Assembly: GCA_025331565.1 (NCBI GenBank)
Contig: JAFREQ010000120.1
Location: 744,001 to 808,000 of the forward strand
Source: Holacanthus passer
Taxonomy: Eukaryota; Chordata; Actinopteri; Pomacanthidae
Direction of reading: 5' to 3'
Length of the DNA: 64,000 nucleotides
This document shows, in pieces, positions 26,412 to 41,400 of the stretch. Both the position numbers and the translations under genes were made by a program. The notes beneath the pieces are model-generated. The model had not been told where the DNA came from, made no database searches, and saw only the letters and a list, made by a program, of their open reading frames with translations. Each line of letters opens with the position of its first letter. Position 1 is the first letter of the stretch.

Positions 26412-29400
26412 GACAGACACAGATCATAATCCAATATATCACGTCTTTCCTTTTCTTTTCTCTTGCAACTCCCATTGATTGACGAGTGCAGAAATATCAA
26501 ACAAACAACACAGTCTTTTTATGTTCCTGAATAAAACATAACAGTAATAATAATGAAATAGGTATAAGAAATTAAAATTTCAATATAGCTGATATTTAGA
26601 TTTAAAAGAAATTCATCTGACCCTTCCCATAAAACACAGAGGGTCAGAAAGGTCAAAGGGAGTTCATATGAGGATTGTTTTGGCTCATTGTGCTCTTGAG
26701 GTTCCCCCAAAATTAGTCACATCTGAGTTGATGATGATTTTGCAATGTTGCTCTTCAGATCTGTGTTTAAATATTTCAAAAATAAATATCTTTTTATTCT
26801 TTGCCTACTGGCAAGAGGCTGTGATGCCCAATATCTCAGAAGTGAATCTTTTTTTATTTTGTTTTTATAGCTCAAAAAATCTCAATGAAAATAAGGGTAA
26901 ATAATGTTTTTTTGAATATTGTTTAGGGAACTCAGGTTTAATACTTGTGTGATTTACATTGGGCCCTTTTCTGATGCTGTACTAATTGAGAACAAATTCT
27001 GACTGGAGAATCATGGGAAATGTAGGGAAATGCAATGCACCGTTATCTTGTTGTTACCACTTTTGACCACAGTGGCCACCTTTTTGCAAACAACTTAAGC
27101 TCATTTTACTTCAAAGCAAACTGCATTAACTGTCTGAAAGCATATAGATAAATAATATTGATAGACTGTTACAGTAACAAGAGTAAATGGGATCACTTTC
27201 ATTGACTATATTAAACAATTTTTATTTGAGTTATCCAGAGTTAATTTAACATTTTTTTGGCTTCTTTTTTGTGTTTTACAGATCATAAGCCAAGTACTGT
27301 GCGCAATGATTATCTGCTGTGTCCTGCACCGAAGCTCTATGAAGTCGGACAGTAAGTAACCTGTGGGATATCTAAGGGGGCATGGTGGATATGGTGCACA
27401 TATTGACTTTTTATTAAATACTAGCATATCAATATATATTGGCCAGTTACTTAGACATCCTGCTAATATGGTGCAGGTTTCTCATTTCCACAGTTATATT
27501 TTCTTCTTATTTTTTTCTTTTAATTCACTTGCAATAATTCAGTTGTGTTCATTATAGGGATTCTTTATTGAAACATAGCAATTTGAGTTTCCCTACCACA
27601 TAGTATGTGGTCTTGAGTAAATATCATCAGTGTGGTGCATTTTTTCAGCATCATATGATTTTGTTTTCGTCATGGAAATGGAAAGAGGGAGGTTGGAAGG
27701 CACCAAAACGTAGGAGATTTTTTTTAGTTTTTGTACAGAAATAACATGTCCACTGACATAATGAAATAATTAACAAATGGTGAATTTAAAATCATATTTG
27801 TAGTTGTGTGTAGAACCTCATTACAACAATCAGCATTCTGTACTTTTCCAAACTGATCACCAGATATTATGCCAAGATAGATCAATAATAGTGAAAGTAA
27901 GGTTTGGCTTATTTTGTAATCACACATAAAAAAAGGAATAAAAAAATATGACAGTAGAGAGAAATATTGCTGGTAAATGTGCATAAACAATAGTTAAATT
28001 TCTTTAACGCAAATTTCACACAAATGTACAAACAGCTGGAAAAATGCATGTATGCATGGAAAATATATTCATGATGTAGCTTTGATCTTGGCATGTGGAC
28101 AACAGGAAATGTGTGAAGTTTTAATGACAAGCATCTCTCTGTAAAATCTCTTTGATCATTCTTCAATCTATTAATGGGACCATCTAAATAGATTGAATGT
28201 GTTCTCTGATAAACCCTTATGGTGCCTTAGAATAGTGAAGAAAAGAAATGGAGCGTTGTGTTTAAAGGTCAGGTCTTAGTGTTTGATTTTTTTTTTTTTG
28301 TAGCTGCATCTAGAACTCAGGAAGCTTATCTCAGTAGAAATCGGCAGAGTGTATCATGAATATCTTCTGTAAAACGACACACACAGAAACACACATACAC
28401 ATACTTCCTCTTCTCTTTATCAACATCAGAACTCTTTCAAAACAATTTTATTTCCCTTTCCTCTGGCATTTTTTTGTCTCCTCTGTGTTCAGTTCCAGAG
28501 TTATGTTTTTTTATGTAAAACACCCATTTCTCTCTTTTATTTATCTAAGATGCTTCAATCCTCTTTTTTTTTCTTACATGCACAGTCTTTATGTTTTCTG
28601 TTCCCTATTTCAGCTTCTTTTTTGTGCAAATAAACAACTCCTAAATCTATAAATCAGCTGTATGTTAAAGCAGTAGATGAAGGGATGAAGAGTTTGGCGT
28701 AGCATTTATACGCAGTAAACATTGTAGACGGAGCCTGACTGAAAAACACCCCATACATACAACCCAAAGATTTAAGTGAAAACAGTGTAAATATGGACGT
28801 ATTCCAGGCTGTGTAGCTATTGTTTGATTTTAACGTCATCTCTTATAATCCCAAACCATAACAGATGATCGCTAAGGCATTCTAGATGGAACAACAGATT
28901 TTAATGTCCTCGATGACTGAAATCCAATCAAAAATGTATGATTATGAGTGCCGCTGGCTCCTGAAGTTCTTTCAGCTCTAAAACAGATTATGTATCATAT
29001 GATGACGGCAATGCTGTAACCGCTCCAAATCAACTTGAACCTCACCTCAGATAATCCCCTCATGTTAACGTCCAAACTGCTCGTGATAACATGTTTTTCT
29101 GCCAGAAGCTCATAGGGCAGCGCTGAAAGAGGAATGTGAGTTTTTGAGTGGATGTGAAACGTGAAGGTAGACATGTATTCTTGTTTTCAGTTCTAGTTTT
29201 TGAGCTTTTAATACACAAATGAAATAATAATTTTACACTATACTATACACACAAAGACCCATACATGTACATGCAACCAACATACACTCTCACACAGACA
29301 AATGTAGTTCTGCACCTGTGTGTCAATTCATAAAGTGCAGTACATTTTTTAACATTTGAGAATTCACAAATTATGTGGTGCAGATTTGGGTGAGCTTCAC

Positions 29401-32400
29401 TGCCATGTCCAAGTCCATCAAAACGATCACTGAGAGTAAATATTGTATTTTGTAGAAAAAAATATTCTAAAAGGATAATGGTATTGTTGTTTTGTGTACT
29501 TATTTAGGTTGTATACAAGAAAACTACAAACACCAGAAGCCACCCTAATGAAGGGTGAAATGTTTAGTGGATCATGGTGTAAGAAGAAATTTTTTTTATT
29601 TTTTTTTATTTTGATGATGGATGATGGACTTTTATCATATGGCATACTGCGGGAAAATTGGACCAGTGTCCCATTATTCTCTGTCACTTTCGTATGTTGT
29701 TGCAGATCTGCACACAGATACAGATAATAAAATAGCAAATTTAAAAGAATGTGCAGCATCGGCAGAGGTATGTTTTCTCACAGTTCTTTGTTTTTTCTTC
29801 TTTTTTTACATTAGGTCGCAGCTTCTTTTCCTCCAGCTGCTAGAAAAACTATATTTTACACTTTTTCCAGCTGGCGTCACTTTAGTAATATAGGAGTTTC
29901 ACACAAAGCAGTGGGATTGCAACTGATTTCCTCTCTTTTCTGTGTGAGGAAAATGCAGCATTTTCAGTACAACTGGTCTTACAGTAGCAGCTGCTGTACA
30001 AGTCCTCCTTATATCCAGATTTTCTTGAATAGAAATCAGGAGAGCAAAGCAGAAGCTGATATCTTTCAACCGACTCACCAAGGATGCAGTAAAAAGATGA
30101 ACTTGAGCGACTACATCTGTAAACCACAGGCCTACATCACCTGCTACGACCTGATAGGACCTGAGCTGATGCTGGTGCGAAGTGCCCGCCATTTGCAAAA
30201 GGCCTGCTTAATTAACTCTTGGCTGCCGATGGTGACCCATTAAGTAGTTAGCTGGTACGGGCGGTGAGTAAACACATCTGCTGGAGGGGCTTTAAAAGGA
30301 TGTGCGACAGATGCAGCCATTCCCTTTTCCACGCTCCCCATTTAAATAATTCACCATGCACTGACAATCCCTGCACCCAGGACCACCTGCATGGAACGGT
30401 GGAGCCTGGAAACTTCCGTCTCCGTCCATCTGTCTGCTTCTGCTCCATCACCGCTCCCCGGCGCACAGGGCGCTCCGTTAACACGGGTCTACTCAGCCGA
30501 AGAAGAATCGCCTTAACTCTCCTTCTCCCTTTCCCCTTTGTAACCATGTTTTGTTACACGCGAGGCCTTCTCCTAAGCGAACGTTGCATGGGTTGTCGGG
30601 GAACATATTTCAGATGCAGCAGTCACCCGAGTTGAGGTGCTCAGCTGCAGCTTCTTCCAGCCCCACGGGAACCTGGAGCAGGCGGCTCCACATCCAGCCT
30701 CGATGTCCAGGAATCACAGTGTCCTCAGTTGGTCATCGAGCTGTGTAGGAGCACTCACGGCAGAGGCATCATCTGTGCTGACAGCTGCGGCATCAGGCTT
30801 GAAACACTGGCATCTGCTGGCTCCCTTCCTTCCCTCTCCACCCCATTCCCTCCCCCTCCTCCTCCCCCCAGTGTATATCCCCATTAGGAGACCCAGGACA
30901 CCCTGCTGGGGCGCCGATAGAGAGGTTAAGTGGCTGCGTTCTTGCAGCAGCATGTCCTCACCTAGTGTTTTCACAATAACGGTGGAGGACAAAAAATAAC
31001 TGAGGGGGGAGTCGACACCTGCTTTACAAAGCAGGTACAGTAGCTAATGCTAATGCTTGTCAATAATTAAAACGGGCTGTCCCGAGGCTCACTCACGAGG
31101 ATCACTCCATCTGCTCCAGTGGGGGCATAAAGATGTTTATGATGGAACTGTCCTGTTGTTTGATCGTCCTCCATGTTGTGGCACAGACATGTCAGATGTG
31201 CAATGATTGTCAGTCACATGATGAAGCTGGAACAGTGTCTCTGTGACTGACGGATGTAAAGAGCAACATGTCGTGACTCTGCTTGGTACTGGAAAGCAAA
31301 AATAAGCAATAAACTGAAACATAGCCAAGTGACAAAGAAAATGACAAAGAAAAGCAGCAAATCCTTACATTTAAGAAGCTAGAACCAGCAAATGTAATGA
31401 TTAATGGATTATCAAACTGAATGGTAATTGATTTTCTTTTGATAAAATCGACTAATCTTTGCAGCTCCAGATTACACAAGTCAAGAAAGTAAGTCAGCTA
31501 ATTGATGCAGAAATTAGTAGAAACAAATGGCTGCCTGGATTTGTAAGAAAGATGTATAGATTTGTAGTTAAGGTGTTGCATGGTGCAACACACTGGTATG
31601 GTACTTTAAGTTACCAGCTGCCATAGAGTACATGTCAGTCTTTCCAAATGGCGGATGTCTCACTCCGGAACACAACTTTTCGTCTGGTCCCCGGGCTTCG
31701 TGAGGCGATCCCTCCCGTCAGTCGATTTCTGTCCCCTCCGTCAGAACTTCTGCCACACAAACTCGTGCAGAGTGATGACTCCTGGATGCCGAGTGACAGG
31801 CCTCGCATATGCTCTGCTGTGAATTATTCAGCCTGCTCAATTTTCACATCTTTAAGGGAAGTTTGAAAGCCATTAGCGTCACCATTGTCAGCCGCTCCAG
31901 CTGTATCACATCACCAAAGCTTAGTGTCACGGCAGGCTTACTTTGTGACAGATAACAGCGAGCCTGGGGACAAACTTTTTTCCAACGTGGAGCCAGAGAT
32001 CTGCAGCGAGAAGAAGCCTTCTGCCATTCAACTGGTGTCCCTGGGAGCCCATGTTGCTTTCTACTCAAATTTTGACTGATCCCTCGGCCCTGTGACAATC
32101 TGCCCTCTCATCTCCCATTTATTCAAACATAACCATCGACCCACCAAGCAGCTGCAGCTCTCCCCTCAGCGTCACTCACTGGCTTTCACCCAGGAAAAGT
32201 TAAATGACAGCCAGCATTGTTTTAAAATATTCATCTGACTCCTTTTAAAAGTCACTCACATGCCTTTTTTTCATTCTTTTTAACCCTTTTGTCTCCGCTT
32301 TATTTGGTGTTTTACTTGGAACCTTAGTAATCACTGACTTTTGAGCAAATATGTTTTGGTGCACCATCATCACATATGCACAGGGTTGTTTATAGGCCTG

Positions 32401-35400
32401 CAACACTTTTTTATTATTGATTTATCTATAAGGGGTATATTATCAATTAAACAATTCCTCATTTTGTCAATAAGATGTCAGGAGTTAATGAAATATGCCC
32501 ATCACATATCATCATGAAGTTTCCAGAGCACAAAGGTGACCTCTTCCTATTTCTTGATATCTGTTTATCTATCTATCTAATCAACAGTCCAAATCCAAAG
32601 ATATTTTCAGATTTGTGAAGCTGGAAATTTTTTGCTTGACAAATGCCTTGAATAATTACTTGATCAACAAACTAGTCATTAATTTTATGTCAAGGGACTA
32701 ATTGACTGACCAATCATTTCAGCACGAAGTGTAATACACAGAATAACCACTTTAATAGAAGTTGTCACTCGATTACTAATCATTCTTTTGTTAATATTCC
32801 TGGAAATAAAAGGGTGAAAAAGAGAAGAGCATGTGTGACTTATGTCTCTGTGCCGGAGCAGATTCTGCCTACTCAACAGTAACTCCGTAAATTAGCAGTC
32901 AGTGTCTCCGGGAGGGAGAAAAAAAGACCTCGCTGACTATGGTTGGGTTGTGGTGCATTAAGGATGTCCAGCGATGTCAGGCAAGGGGGGGGCAGGCGTT
33001 CGTCAGTGTAACTCGCTTGGGAGCTTTCCTCCTTCACACGCTGAGGTCCACACCTCCAGCTTGATTAACAACCTGCCCACCATTATCACGGATTGAGGGT
33101 GTCAGCTAAATTAGCCTCTCCCCTCACCCATTCAGCACAAGCACTTAGTTAACATGCAAGGACCTGGAACGGCTTCGCTGAGCTGCAGAGGCGTGCAGCG
33201 TTTCAGTAATCCACGCCGGACACAAAGGGGTGTTTTCTGACAGAAGCAAACTGGTTCAGACTTAAAATCAGAAGTTTTCAAATCCTTCAGAGTGCATAGT
33301 ATTCATTCATGATTAAGCAGAGCAGGGAGCGGGCATATACCTTCTTTAGTGCACCTGCCTAGTGATTGTCACAGTCCAGCCTCCTCTGAACAGGTAGGTA
33401 GGATCAGGTGCAAACCCTTAAACAAACCAAGCAAATCAAAGGAAGGTGTGTGGAATACATGGATGTAGACATATTCAAAATCCAGATTCAATGTTTCACA
33501 TAAAAATTGATGAAATGAAAAAATGCAACTATGTTTCAAAGCTGTTAGTCTTTTCTAAATTTTTCTTTTTGTAAAGTTATTTCTTATCGACAAAGAGGGA
33601 TGATAAACATCTCGTAAATACATGAACCTATACTGTCAACACCCCCACACATCTCCTCTCTCATTTGAACCTTTTAACTACAGAACACAATCCTACCAAA
33701 CCTTCAACACCCCATATGTACACACTAATCTTGGCATGACTGGGGTTTTTATGACTCTTTTTGAACTGAATTGAATTACAAAGACCTTTGACTTTAGTGC
33801 AACATAGTGTTGGTGCTCCCAGAGTAATCTGCAATGGCACCTAAAAATCAAAACACTTTCTGAATATTTATCCTCTACCTGTCTGTTACAGCTTTAACAG
33901 GGCATGTACTTTTTCTGTTTTATAATGCCTCTATTTGGCTAAACCATCGCTTACAAATGATATAAAAGAAAAAGATCTTAACCTTACATGAATGTGGAGG
34001 ATCAGCATCACATGTCAAATGAGAAACTACAGAATAGTATAAAGAACTAAAAACATAAGTGGAGGTATCAACAAGTGAAGTGTCAAAGTGCATCCGGTTT
34101 TAAAGTTCCCTGAATTGTACTTTAAATATTTAGCGTGGGTAAATCAGGAAAGGTGCAAAGGAGTCACTTTAGAATATTTAGAATACACTGCATAGTAATG
34201 GACACATGGTCTGGTTGCTCATCTGTTCTGAACCACAGGAGAATTGGTGGCCCAAGGCACTGCCTCAGGCAAGATCCAAAGCAAAGCAAAGAGCTCTCTT
34301 GTTATTATTCCGCAGCACCAGTTTTTATGCAGGCCTCCCCTGTACGCTACCACACACTCACAGCTGGCCCCTCACACACACACACAATACCACTCTGCGT
34401 ACTTCTTTCTCTCTCCCCTTTTTGTGTTGGAGGGAGGATTTCAGGCGCTTCACTCGTTCCATATCCTGAATTCTCATTAAACCTGTGGTAATTGGATTGG
34501 GCGTAATAGACATATGGAAATTGCGGTGCCGTTCATCATTAGGGTTTTTAATTGCACCCATTTTGGCTTCGCATTTTTCCTTCTAAATAAGTCATAGGAG
34601 TTCACAAGCCTTGTTACCGCTGGTCAGGTTACTTCATCCACACATGCTGACGGATGTGATAATGAGAGGATTTCCTCCCTTTGAGTTTGACTGTTTAGTT
34701 TGCACCCATTGTGTTCTTTATTGAGCGTCGCGCTGCTGTGAGCGCCGGACTTGTTTAAACAGGATTTGCTTATGAAATGATACTCTTATTATTATAACTC
34801 TTTATTCTGTCACTGGAAGTAATAAGAGGTGTTTTATAGACCCGTACTGATGATCTTCTCAGATGAAAATGATATTGAGATTGAAAAAAAGTCAGTCTAG
34901 TGCCACTGCATCATCCAATGTGCCTTTTTGTTATGTTGCCTTTTCACTGAGAAACAGACATTTTTGGTCATTTTCCATCCATCCTTTTTTTTGGTCAGTG
35001 AAGAGTTGTGACTAAGATATCTGCTCAAAGACAGAACCTGAACCTTCCTTGTTCCTTTTTTATCTATGTAAACATGATTCATGGTCAGTGGACTGTACCT
35101 CTATATCCACTGATAATAGTGATGTTGTCTTTCTATCCAAAAGAAAAAGCAGTACACAGAATTTTCTTTATTATTGTTATTTATTATTTCTAATTGTCTT
35201 TAAGGGGAGATAAAAACACCCAGAGAGATGTCAACTGATCTGTGATATTTACAATTGAACAGTAACCTTTACTGTTCAATTCAATTACTACTATTTACTA
35301 AACATGTCAGTTAATACACTCTGTGCTACGTTGAAAATTAAATGATTATAAATAGTGAATAAAACAAACACTTTCAAATAATTGGCTGCATTTATATAGT

Positions 35401-38400
35401 CCTTTACCTTTAGCAGGAGCAATTTGGAATTCAGTTGATATGTAGACAGGAGGAGCTGGGGATTGAACCGTCAACCCTGTGATAAGTGGATGACCCACTT
35501 TACTTTCCTGATCTACAGCGGCACTTTATTCAGCAAAACAAGAGTAAAAAGTACATAAATATGCAGCATAAAACAGCATTTTTGTACTTCTATGTGCATA
35601 TTTGCCATCATATACACTGATAGCAGAAAAGTGATGTCTTTCTAATGTCCGTGTAGGTCACTTTGTATGTGTCAGATATGTTTAATAAACATATTTCTGT
35701 GACTTTAATGAAACTCTTTTCTCTACAGGACTATGGACGTTCTCATCAGCCTAAACAACGGCAAGTCCTTCATCTCCAGTGCCTACACCATCACTGCCTC
35801 CACATGTGTGAGTCTGCATTATCTATGTATATGAAATCAAACCAAAGCATGACATTCCCTGACCTTCTTTCCCTATAGTTTCCACCCAACACATTTCTGA
35901 CTTGAACAAAAGCTCTCTTTGACTTTGCAAGACACCTCTCTTTCATAATCAGAGCCTGTTTCCTCACTTAGTGTTGCTCATATTGTGGTTTGAGTACGTG
36001 ATAGAAGCACTTTTCCTGTCCACTTAAGCAGAACTCCATCTTCCTAAAAATAAGTGTAAAGATAGTCAGATTATTAATGCAAGGTAAAAAAAAAACCCAA
36101 TGAATTAAATTTAAAACATTAAATCATTATTTCTATATAATAATAATGATAATAGAACATTTTAAATGATTAGGTCAATTTTTTCATAACATTTAGTCAT
36201 CTCAACATGTATATATATATTATTCTTTTTTTGAAACATGGGCCATTTTTTGGGTCTAGTGGATGACTTAGAATTGGGCCATTTTGCATCCCTAAACTAA
36301 AAAAACCCTCTTTGTCTGTTTCTCATCTTTATATTCTAGCAAACTTCTGATAATTGTCCTATTACTATTACTATTACTATTAACATTTTGTTTATTATCC
36401 AGCAGCTAAAAGCAGCGCTGATTTTCTTGTCTCGACTTCACCGTCTTGTCGTTGGATCTAACACCAAATTCTTTTTTAGGATGAATAAACTTTTTACTTA
36501 TTGTCCTTTTCTCCTGCAGTCAGATGGTTTGGTGGTGGCGATAGTCTTCCTGGTGCTGCTGACCCTCTTAGCTCTGGCCCTCATGTGGTGGTTCTGGCCT
36601 CTTTGCTGCACAGTGGTGAGTGTTGCTGCACTGCTCATAACCAACTCTGAACATAATCATCTTTGGGCAACCAGAGCTGATGATTCATTCGCTTCGGGTT
36701 TACAGAGAGATAACAACAGCAGGTTATGTGCTGGCAAAACATGCCAAATAACTCATATGTTGCCTGTAATCAAAAATACTAAAAATAATACTCACTGCTT
36801 CCTTCTCTGGATCTGATGACCATAACAGGACTTCAAATGTTTCATTTTAATAAAATTAGTTACATAGAGAGCAGAAGTTGGCAATAAAAACACTAAATAT
36901 CTTATATCTGGTTGACAGTTCCTGACATCCTGTTGTTGAATATGCAGCTGAAATTGCAGTTTGGGAAAGCGTGTGAAGTCTATAGCCACTTAGATTCATA
37001 CACAGCAGGCTCAGCATTGTTCACCAGGAAGGGAAGGGAAGCACTGTTGAACATCTGTTCAACCCTGTCACCTCTCGTTTACCTCGTTCAACCACAGTGG
37101 CTTAGCAACACCACAGAGGAAAAACATGAAACTGTGAAGTGAAGAGCCCACATCCGCTACATCGGTCGTTGATGGCTACACACTCACACGCGAGTTCTGA
37201 GAAAAGATGAAGTGAAGTGAGAAAGCTATGTTAAAAACAAGAAAAGACGTAGATTAGCAGGAGAATATTGTGACAGACAGACTGTGTGAAAGTTAAAATC
37301 TCTGTTTGCTCAGGACTATCATTAGGCCTACCTGGGGACTGAAGTGATTAATAATAATCACAGAGATTTTTTATGGTTTAATCACAGTTGAATCTGTCGT
37401 GTGCATGCTGCAGCTTAAAATACTTATTTTGTTTGGGTAAATACATAATTCTTCTCCTATTAATCCTGACAATCGGTGTGTTTCATTTCAGCTACATTTT
37501 GGCCATTGGTTTGTTTTTCCTCTTACTCCTCCTATTGTTATTATTATTTCCTTGGTGATTGCTAACTTCCTCCTCTCATCAAGAATGATGGCAGTATCTA
37601 AATCTGGAGAGGAAAGTGCACAATGCATGTTTTGCTTCACTAAATCAGAGTTGGACAGAATTAGAAGGGGCAAAGATAATAATTTCAAGCAAAGCTCTTA
37701 CACACATAAAATCTGATTGACAGACTCATAGGATCAAAAACTCTCTTTGATCTGGGAGAAACCCACCAAATAGAGGACACCGACCCCGCCTCCTGGCACC
37801 CGTACAAATGAAGGTCAATGATCTCTTCCAATTGTAAACAAACATAGTATAAAGCTCATGTTATACTATAGAAAAATTCACAGGCATTAAGATGCTAAAA
37901 CTATACAAATCCACCAAAACCATTCTTCACTGATCCATCCTTACGTTATTACTCAAAAACTCTACTCTCTACTCTACATCACTGGGGCTGTGTGGGTGAG
38001 GTTTAATTTGATCGATTGTGCCCGCAACATAAGCAAGCAACCCACTAACTGTCATAACATTTTGATCCTTATATTGTTAAACTGCGATTGGTGCACAGAG
38101 GTACATGATATCATGTTTTTCCCAGCTAACCTCTGCCCACTTCAAACCAGTGAGGAAAGCACAGGGGGAGACAGCACAGAACAAAATCTCTCATGTGAAA
38201 TAACCAAAACTGCTCTAACTTTGGCAGAAAATGTTCTTGTAGGATCCCATCACTCACAACAAGAGGGTGAGAGAGAATGTTTTGAGGGCCCTTAAGGTAT
38301 AAAAAGACAGGGAAAACATGCCAATATTGGTTACAAATCTCATCATGCAGCTTGTTGACCTTTATTTGTATGAATACAGGGAGGTGCTGTTGCTGTTTGG

Positions 38401-41400
38401 CCAAATTAGTTCTACTTCAGGAGAAGGGATGGGTATCGAGGTCTTAAACTGGACCAGTTCTAAATCAGAACTGTAATACTGATAAGCTCCGGGGCAGTCA
38501 GAGCTGCTATCAGTAGTTAAACCTTATTTGTTCATGAATTTAACCTGAGTGCAGATTTAACAGACGTTTAACCTTTACCAGAATTTTCAGTTCCTACTTT
38601 TTCTTTATGCCGTGCCTTCCGCTAGTGATGTGTTCAATAGTGTTGGCAGACTTTGTCATGATAAAGCTCTGCATCAATACCATTAAGCATTATCAGTACA
38701 GGTACTGATAAAATCTTGGAGATATCCATCCCTTCTCATGACAGATCTGAGACAGAGTGGATGTTAATACTGAGTACAAGTAAATAACACGGCAATCTTG
38801 CAAGGACAAAATATAAAATCTTGACTCATGCGGCCACAAGTTCAGAGGCTCTGGTGTTTAAAGAGAATTTCATTGGGAAGTGCAACTGTGTTTCTCTAAA
38901 CGTGGAGGTTGGAAGGTTATTCATTAATACGACAGATCGCCACATGTCACTGGTCCCATGTGGACAGGCTGTTTGTTAAGGTGGAACTTGAGGCTGCATT
39001 TAATTAACGATTCTTGAATCTGCAATTCAGTTCTGAGCTCTCTATTATTTTTCTTTGAACACCTTGATTGTACTTGATGGAAGGTGTTTTTTTTCCCTTA
39101 AATCCGTTGTTTAAACTTTTCTTTAATCCTGGATATTCATGAAACTACTATTGTAAACTCCTCCTGCCCTCATCCCCTTTGGAAAAACGGTCTCACCCAC
39201 TTAACCATTTACAAAAATCCACAACAGATTATCGTTTGGGGCTATGAGAGAGGGGCTACAGATGGTGCACCATGGTCTTTTTCTGTTTCTCTGCTTTTTT
39301 CTACTGAGATCTGATAAAGGCAAATTTACCCTCCACTACTGCCAAACACCCTCCCCACTGCACCTCAGTTCCCGCTCACCCGCACCGCCCCTTAAATGAT
39401 AGACGTCACCTGGCTTTGTGGACCTGAAGGGAGCCCATCCAGGATGAGATGGAAGCATATTTTGGAAAACCAACAAAGGCATTAAAATGTAAACCCCCTG
39501 CAGCATGTCTGGCCGTGGACGTGTTTGTCTTGGTGGAGAGAGCTGCTGTTGCCTTCCATCGAGGGACGCGGCAGAAGAGGAGGGCCATGTGTGGCTTGTT
39601 AATATTTAAACCCCCAGTCTGCCAGGTTTCAGCAGTCGGGATGAGGCCACGCACACACACACGCACACATGCCCAACCTCTTTCCCACAATCCCTCTCTC
39701 TCTGTCTCTCTCCCACATGGATTGATGCCAGGAGAGAGGTCATACAAGCTGTGGAGTGGTAATTTCTTTGTTTATGATTTGTTTGGAAATTAAGCTCAGA
39801 ATGGCATAGCCTTTAGTTCGAATCAAAGGATTCGGGATTGGAGATGCAATTTCAAATTACATTGCCAGTTTATCCAAATTACAAATGATTCACTGCTTAA
39901 TTGGATGCACTTTTGGACACATTTTCAACTCAGTTGGTGCTTAATATGTTAATAATCTCTTATCATTTCATGTTCAAAGTTGTCAGCGTTGCTCTCCGAT
40001 GCAGAACTTCTATCTTGTTTCTTTTCGCCTCAGAATCATTTTTATTTTCTACAGATAGGTTCATTGTCCATAATTAAAAGCACAAATTATTTTTTCATAT
40101 TTCCAAATATGCTACCTGCCACTGATCCATCACAATAAGCCTCCTTAAACAGCTTGACACAACACAGTTTGAACTTGAGGTTGGGAACGAAAGGATTATC
40201 AAGTCCAGTTGGACAGTTACGGAGACAGCCATATGGGGACGATGCCCCGAATGCCTCTGATTGGTCCGATTCCCCCCGGTGTCGTGGTTGCGCTGGCGAG
40301 CCGCTGGGGCTGATGTCAGCCGGCTAAGTATCCTGTGGTTTAGTTTTTAATTACGTCGCTGAGCGCTCCTCTTCACATCTGTCTATCAGGTAGCTGGGAA
40401 AGAGCAGCAGAGCCCTGTCATTTGTACAATGCTTTATTTATCCCACAATATGTCCAGGAAATCTGCTGCATAATTACTTAATAAAAAGAGATAATCCTGT
40501 CAACGTAAGGTGTGGCTGAAATGATGTTAATCAGCGTATGGAGAGGCTACCAGTAGACCTTTGCTGGATTTGCTTACAGCCAGTTGTGTGTCAGAGAGCA
40601 ATTAATTAACCCTAATTGATTATTTTTCATTATTCTAATGACAACAGTATGTGGAGAGTGTGATGGTATCCCTGCGCTTAACAGTGAATGAAACAGCTGT
40701 TAGGATCTATGATATGCCATAATTACATTGCTCTTTTTTTCCCCTCCAAAACCAATTTAGCAAATGCATAACCAGTGATGACAGTGAAGTCTTTATAGTA
40801 GTTTTTATAGTAGTCTTTGATGACTGGTGGACAAAGGTCTGCCTTCCACTTTGGCGCACACCTCAATTTGAGATATCTCCTTACTGTAATTATATGTACA
40901 GTATTTATGGGCCAGCTACTGTACTGTGTGTAGTTCTAATGTCTACTGTTGTGTAAGAAGAGGACAGTGAAATGAGGCCTTCTCTCACACCAACACTGGG
41001 AAAATGAGTGGAGAAGTGAACACTCTGGCTATTCTTATCAACCCCTGCTGATGAGCCTTTGAGCAGACAACAAAACCTCATTTTCATTATTATTTAAATC
41101 TTCGATAAAGCGTGATAGCAGTCCAAAACCCAAAGATAATTAGTTTATGATAAAAAGAAAAAAGAAACAGATCCTCACATTTGTCAGTTTTTCATTAGAT
41201 TAAATAAGTGACTAATAATTTCCACATGGGACAACCTCCAAGCATAGGTGTCGGTGCATCTACAGTCACTTAAATCCCTCAATTTCCTGAAAACATAGAC
41301 AGGGCCTCTGTGTTTTCGGAGCTACAGTCCTGCTCCCTGTAGCGACTATTTACCAGAAGATGACTTCCAACTCCAGAAACCTGTGAACACAGAAGGATAA

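Larger units (their letters stand above)
23288..27281 (+). other. antxr2: antxr2 intron 9 (3994 bp)
   Basis: gtaagt to ttttacag. Holds a retrotransposon 3' tail (24058-24130), a Tc1/mariner fragment (24549-24676), a reverse-transcriptase fragment (24902-25085) and a CA/GACA microsatellite (26370-26422). Confidence 0.85.
27352..35728 (+). other. antxr2: antxr2 intron 10 (8377 bp)
   Basis: gtaagt to ctctacag. AT-rich at both ends. A GC-balanced block at about 29880-31140 lacks repeats. MITE-like copies lie at 31349-31468 and 32394-32725, a possible conserved block at 34470-34620, a hairpin at 35253-35281 and a dispersed repeat at 35384-35524. Confidence 0.85.
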
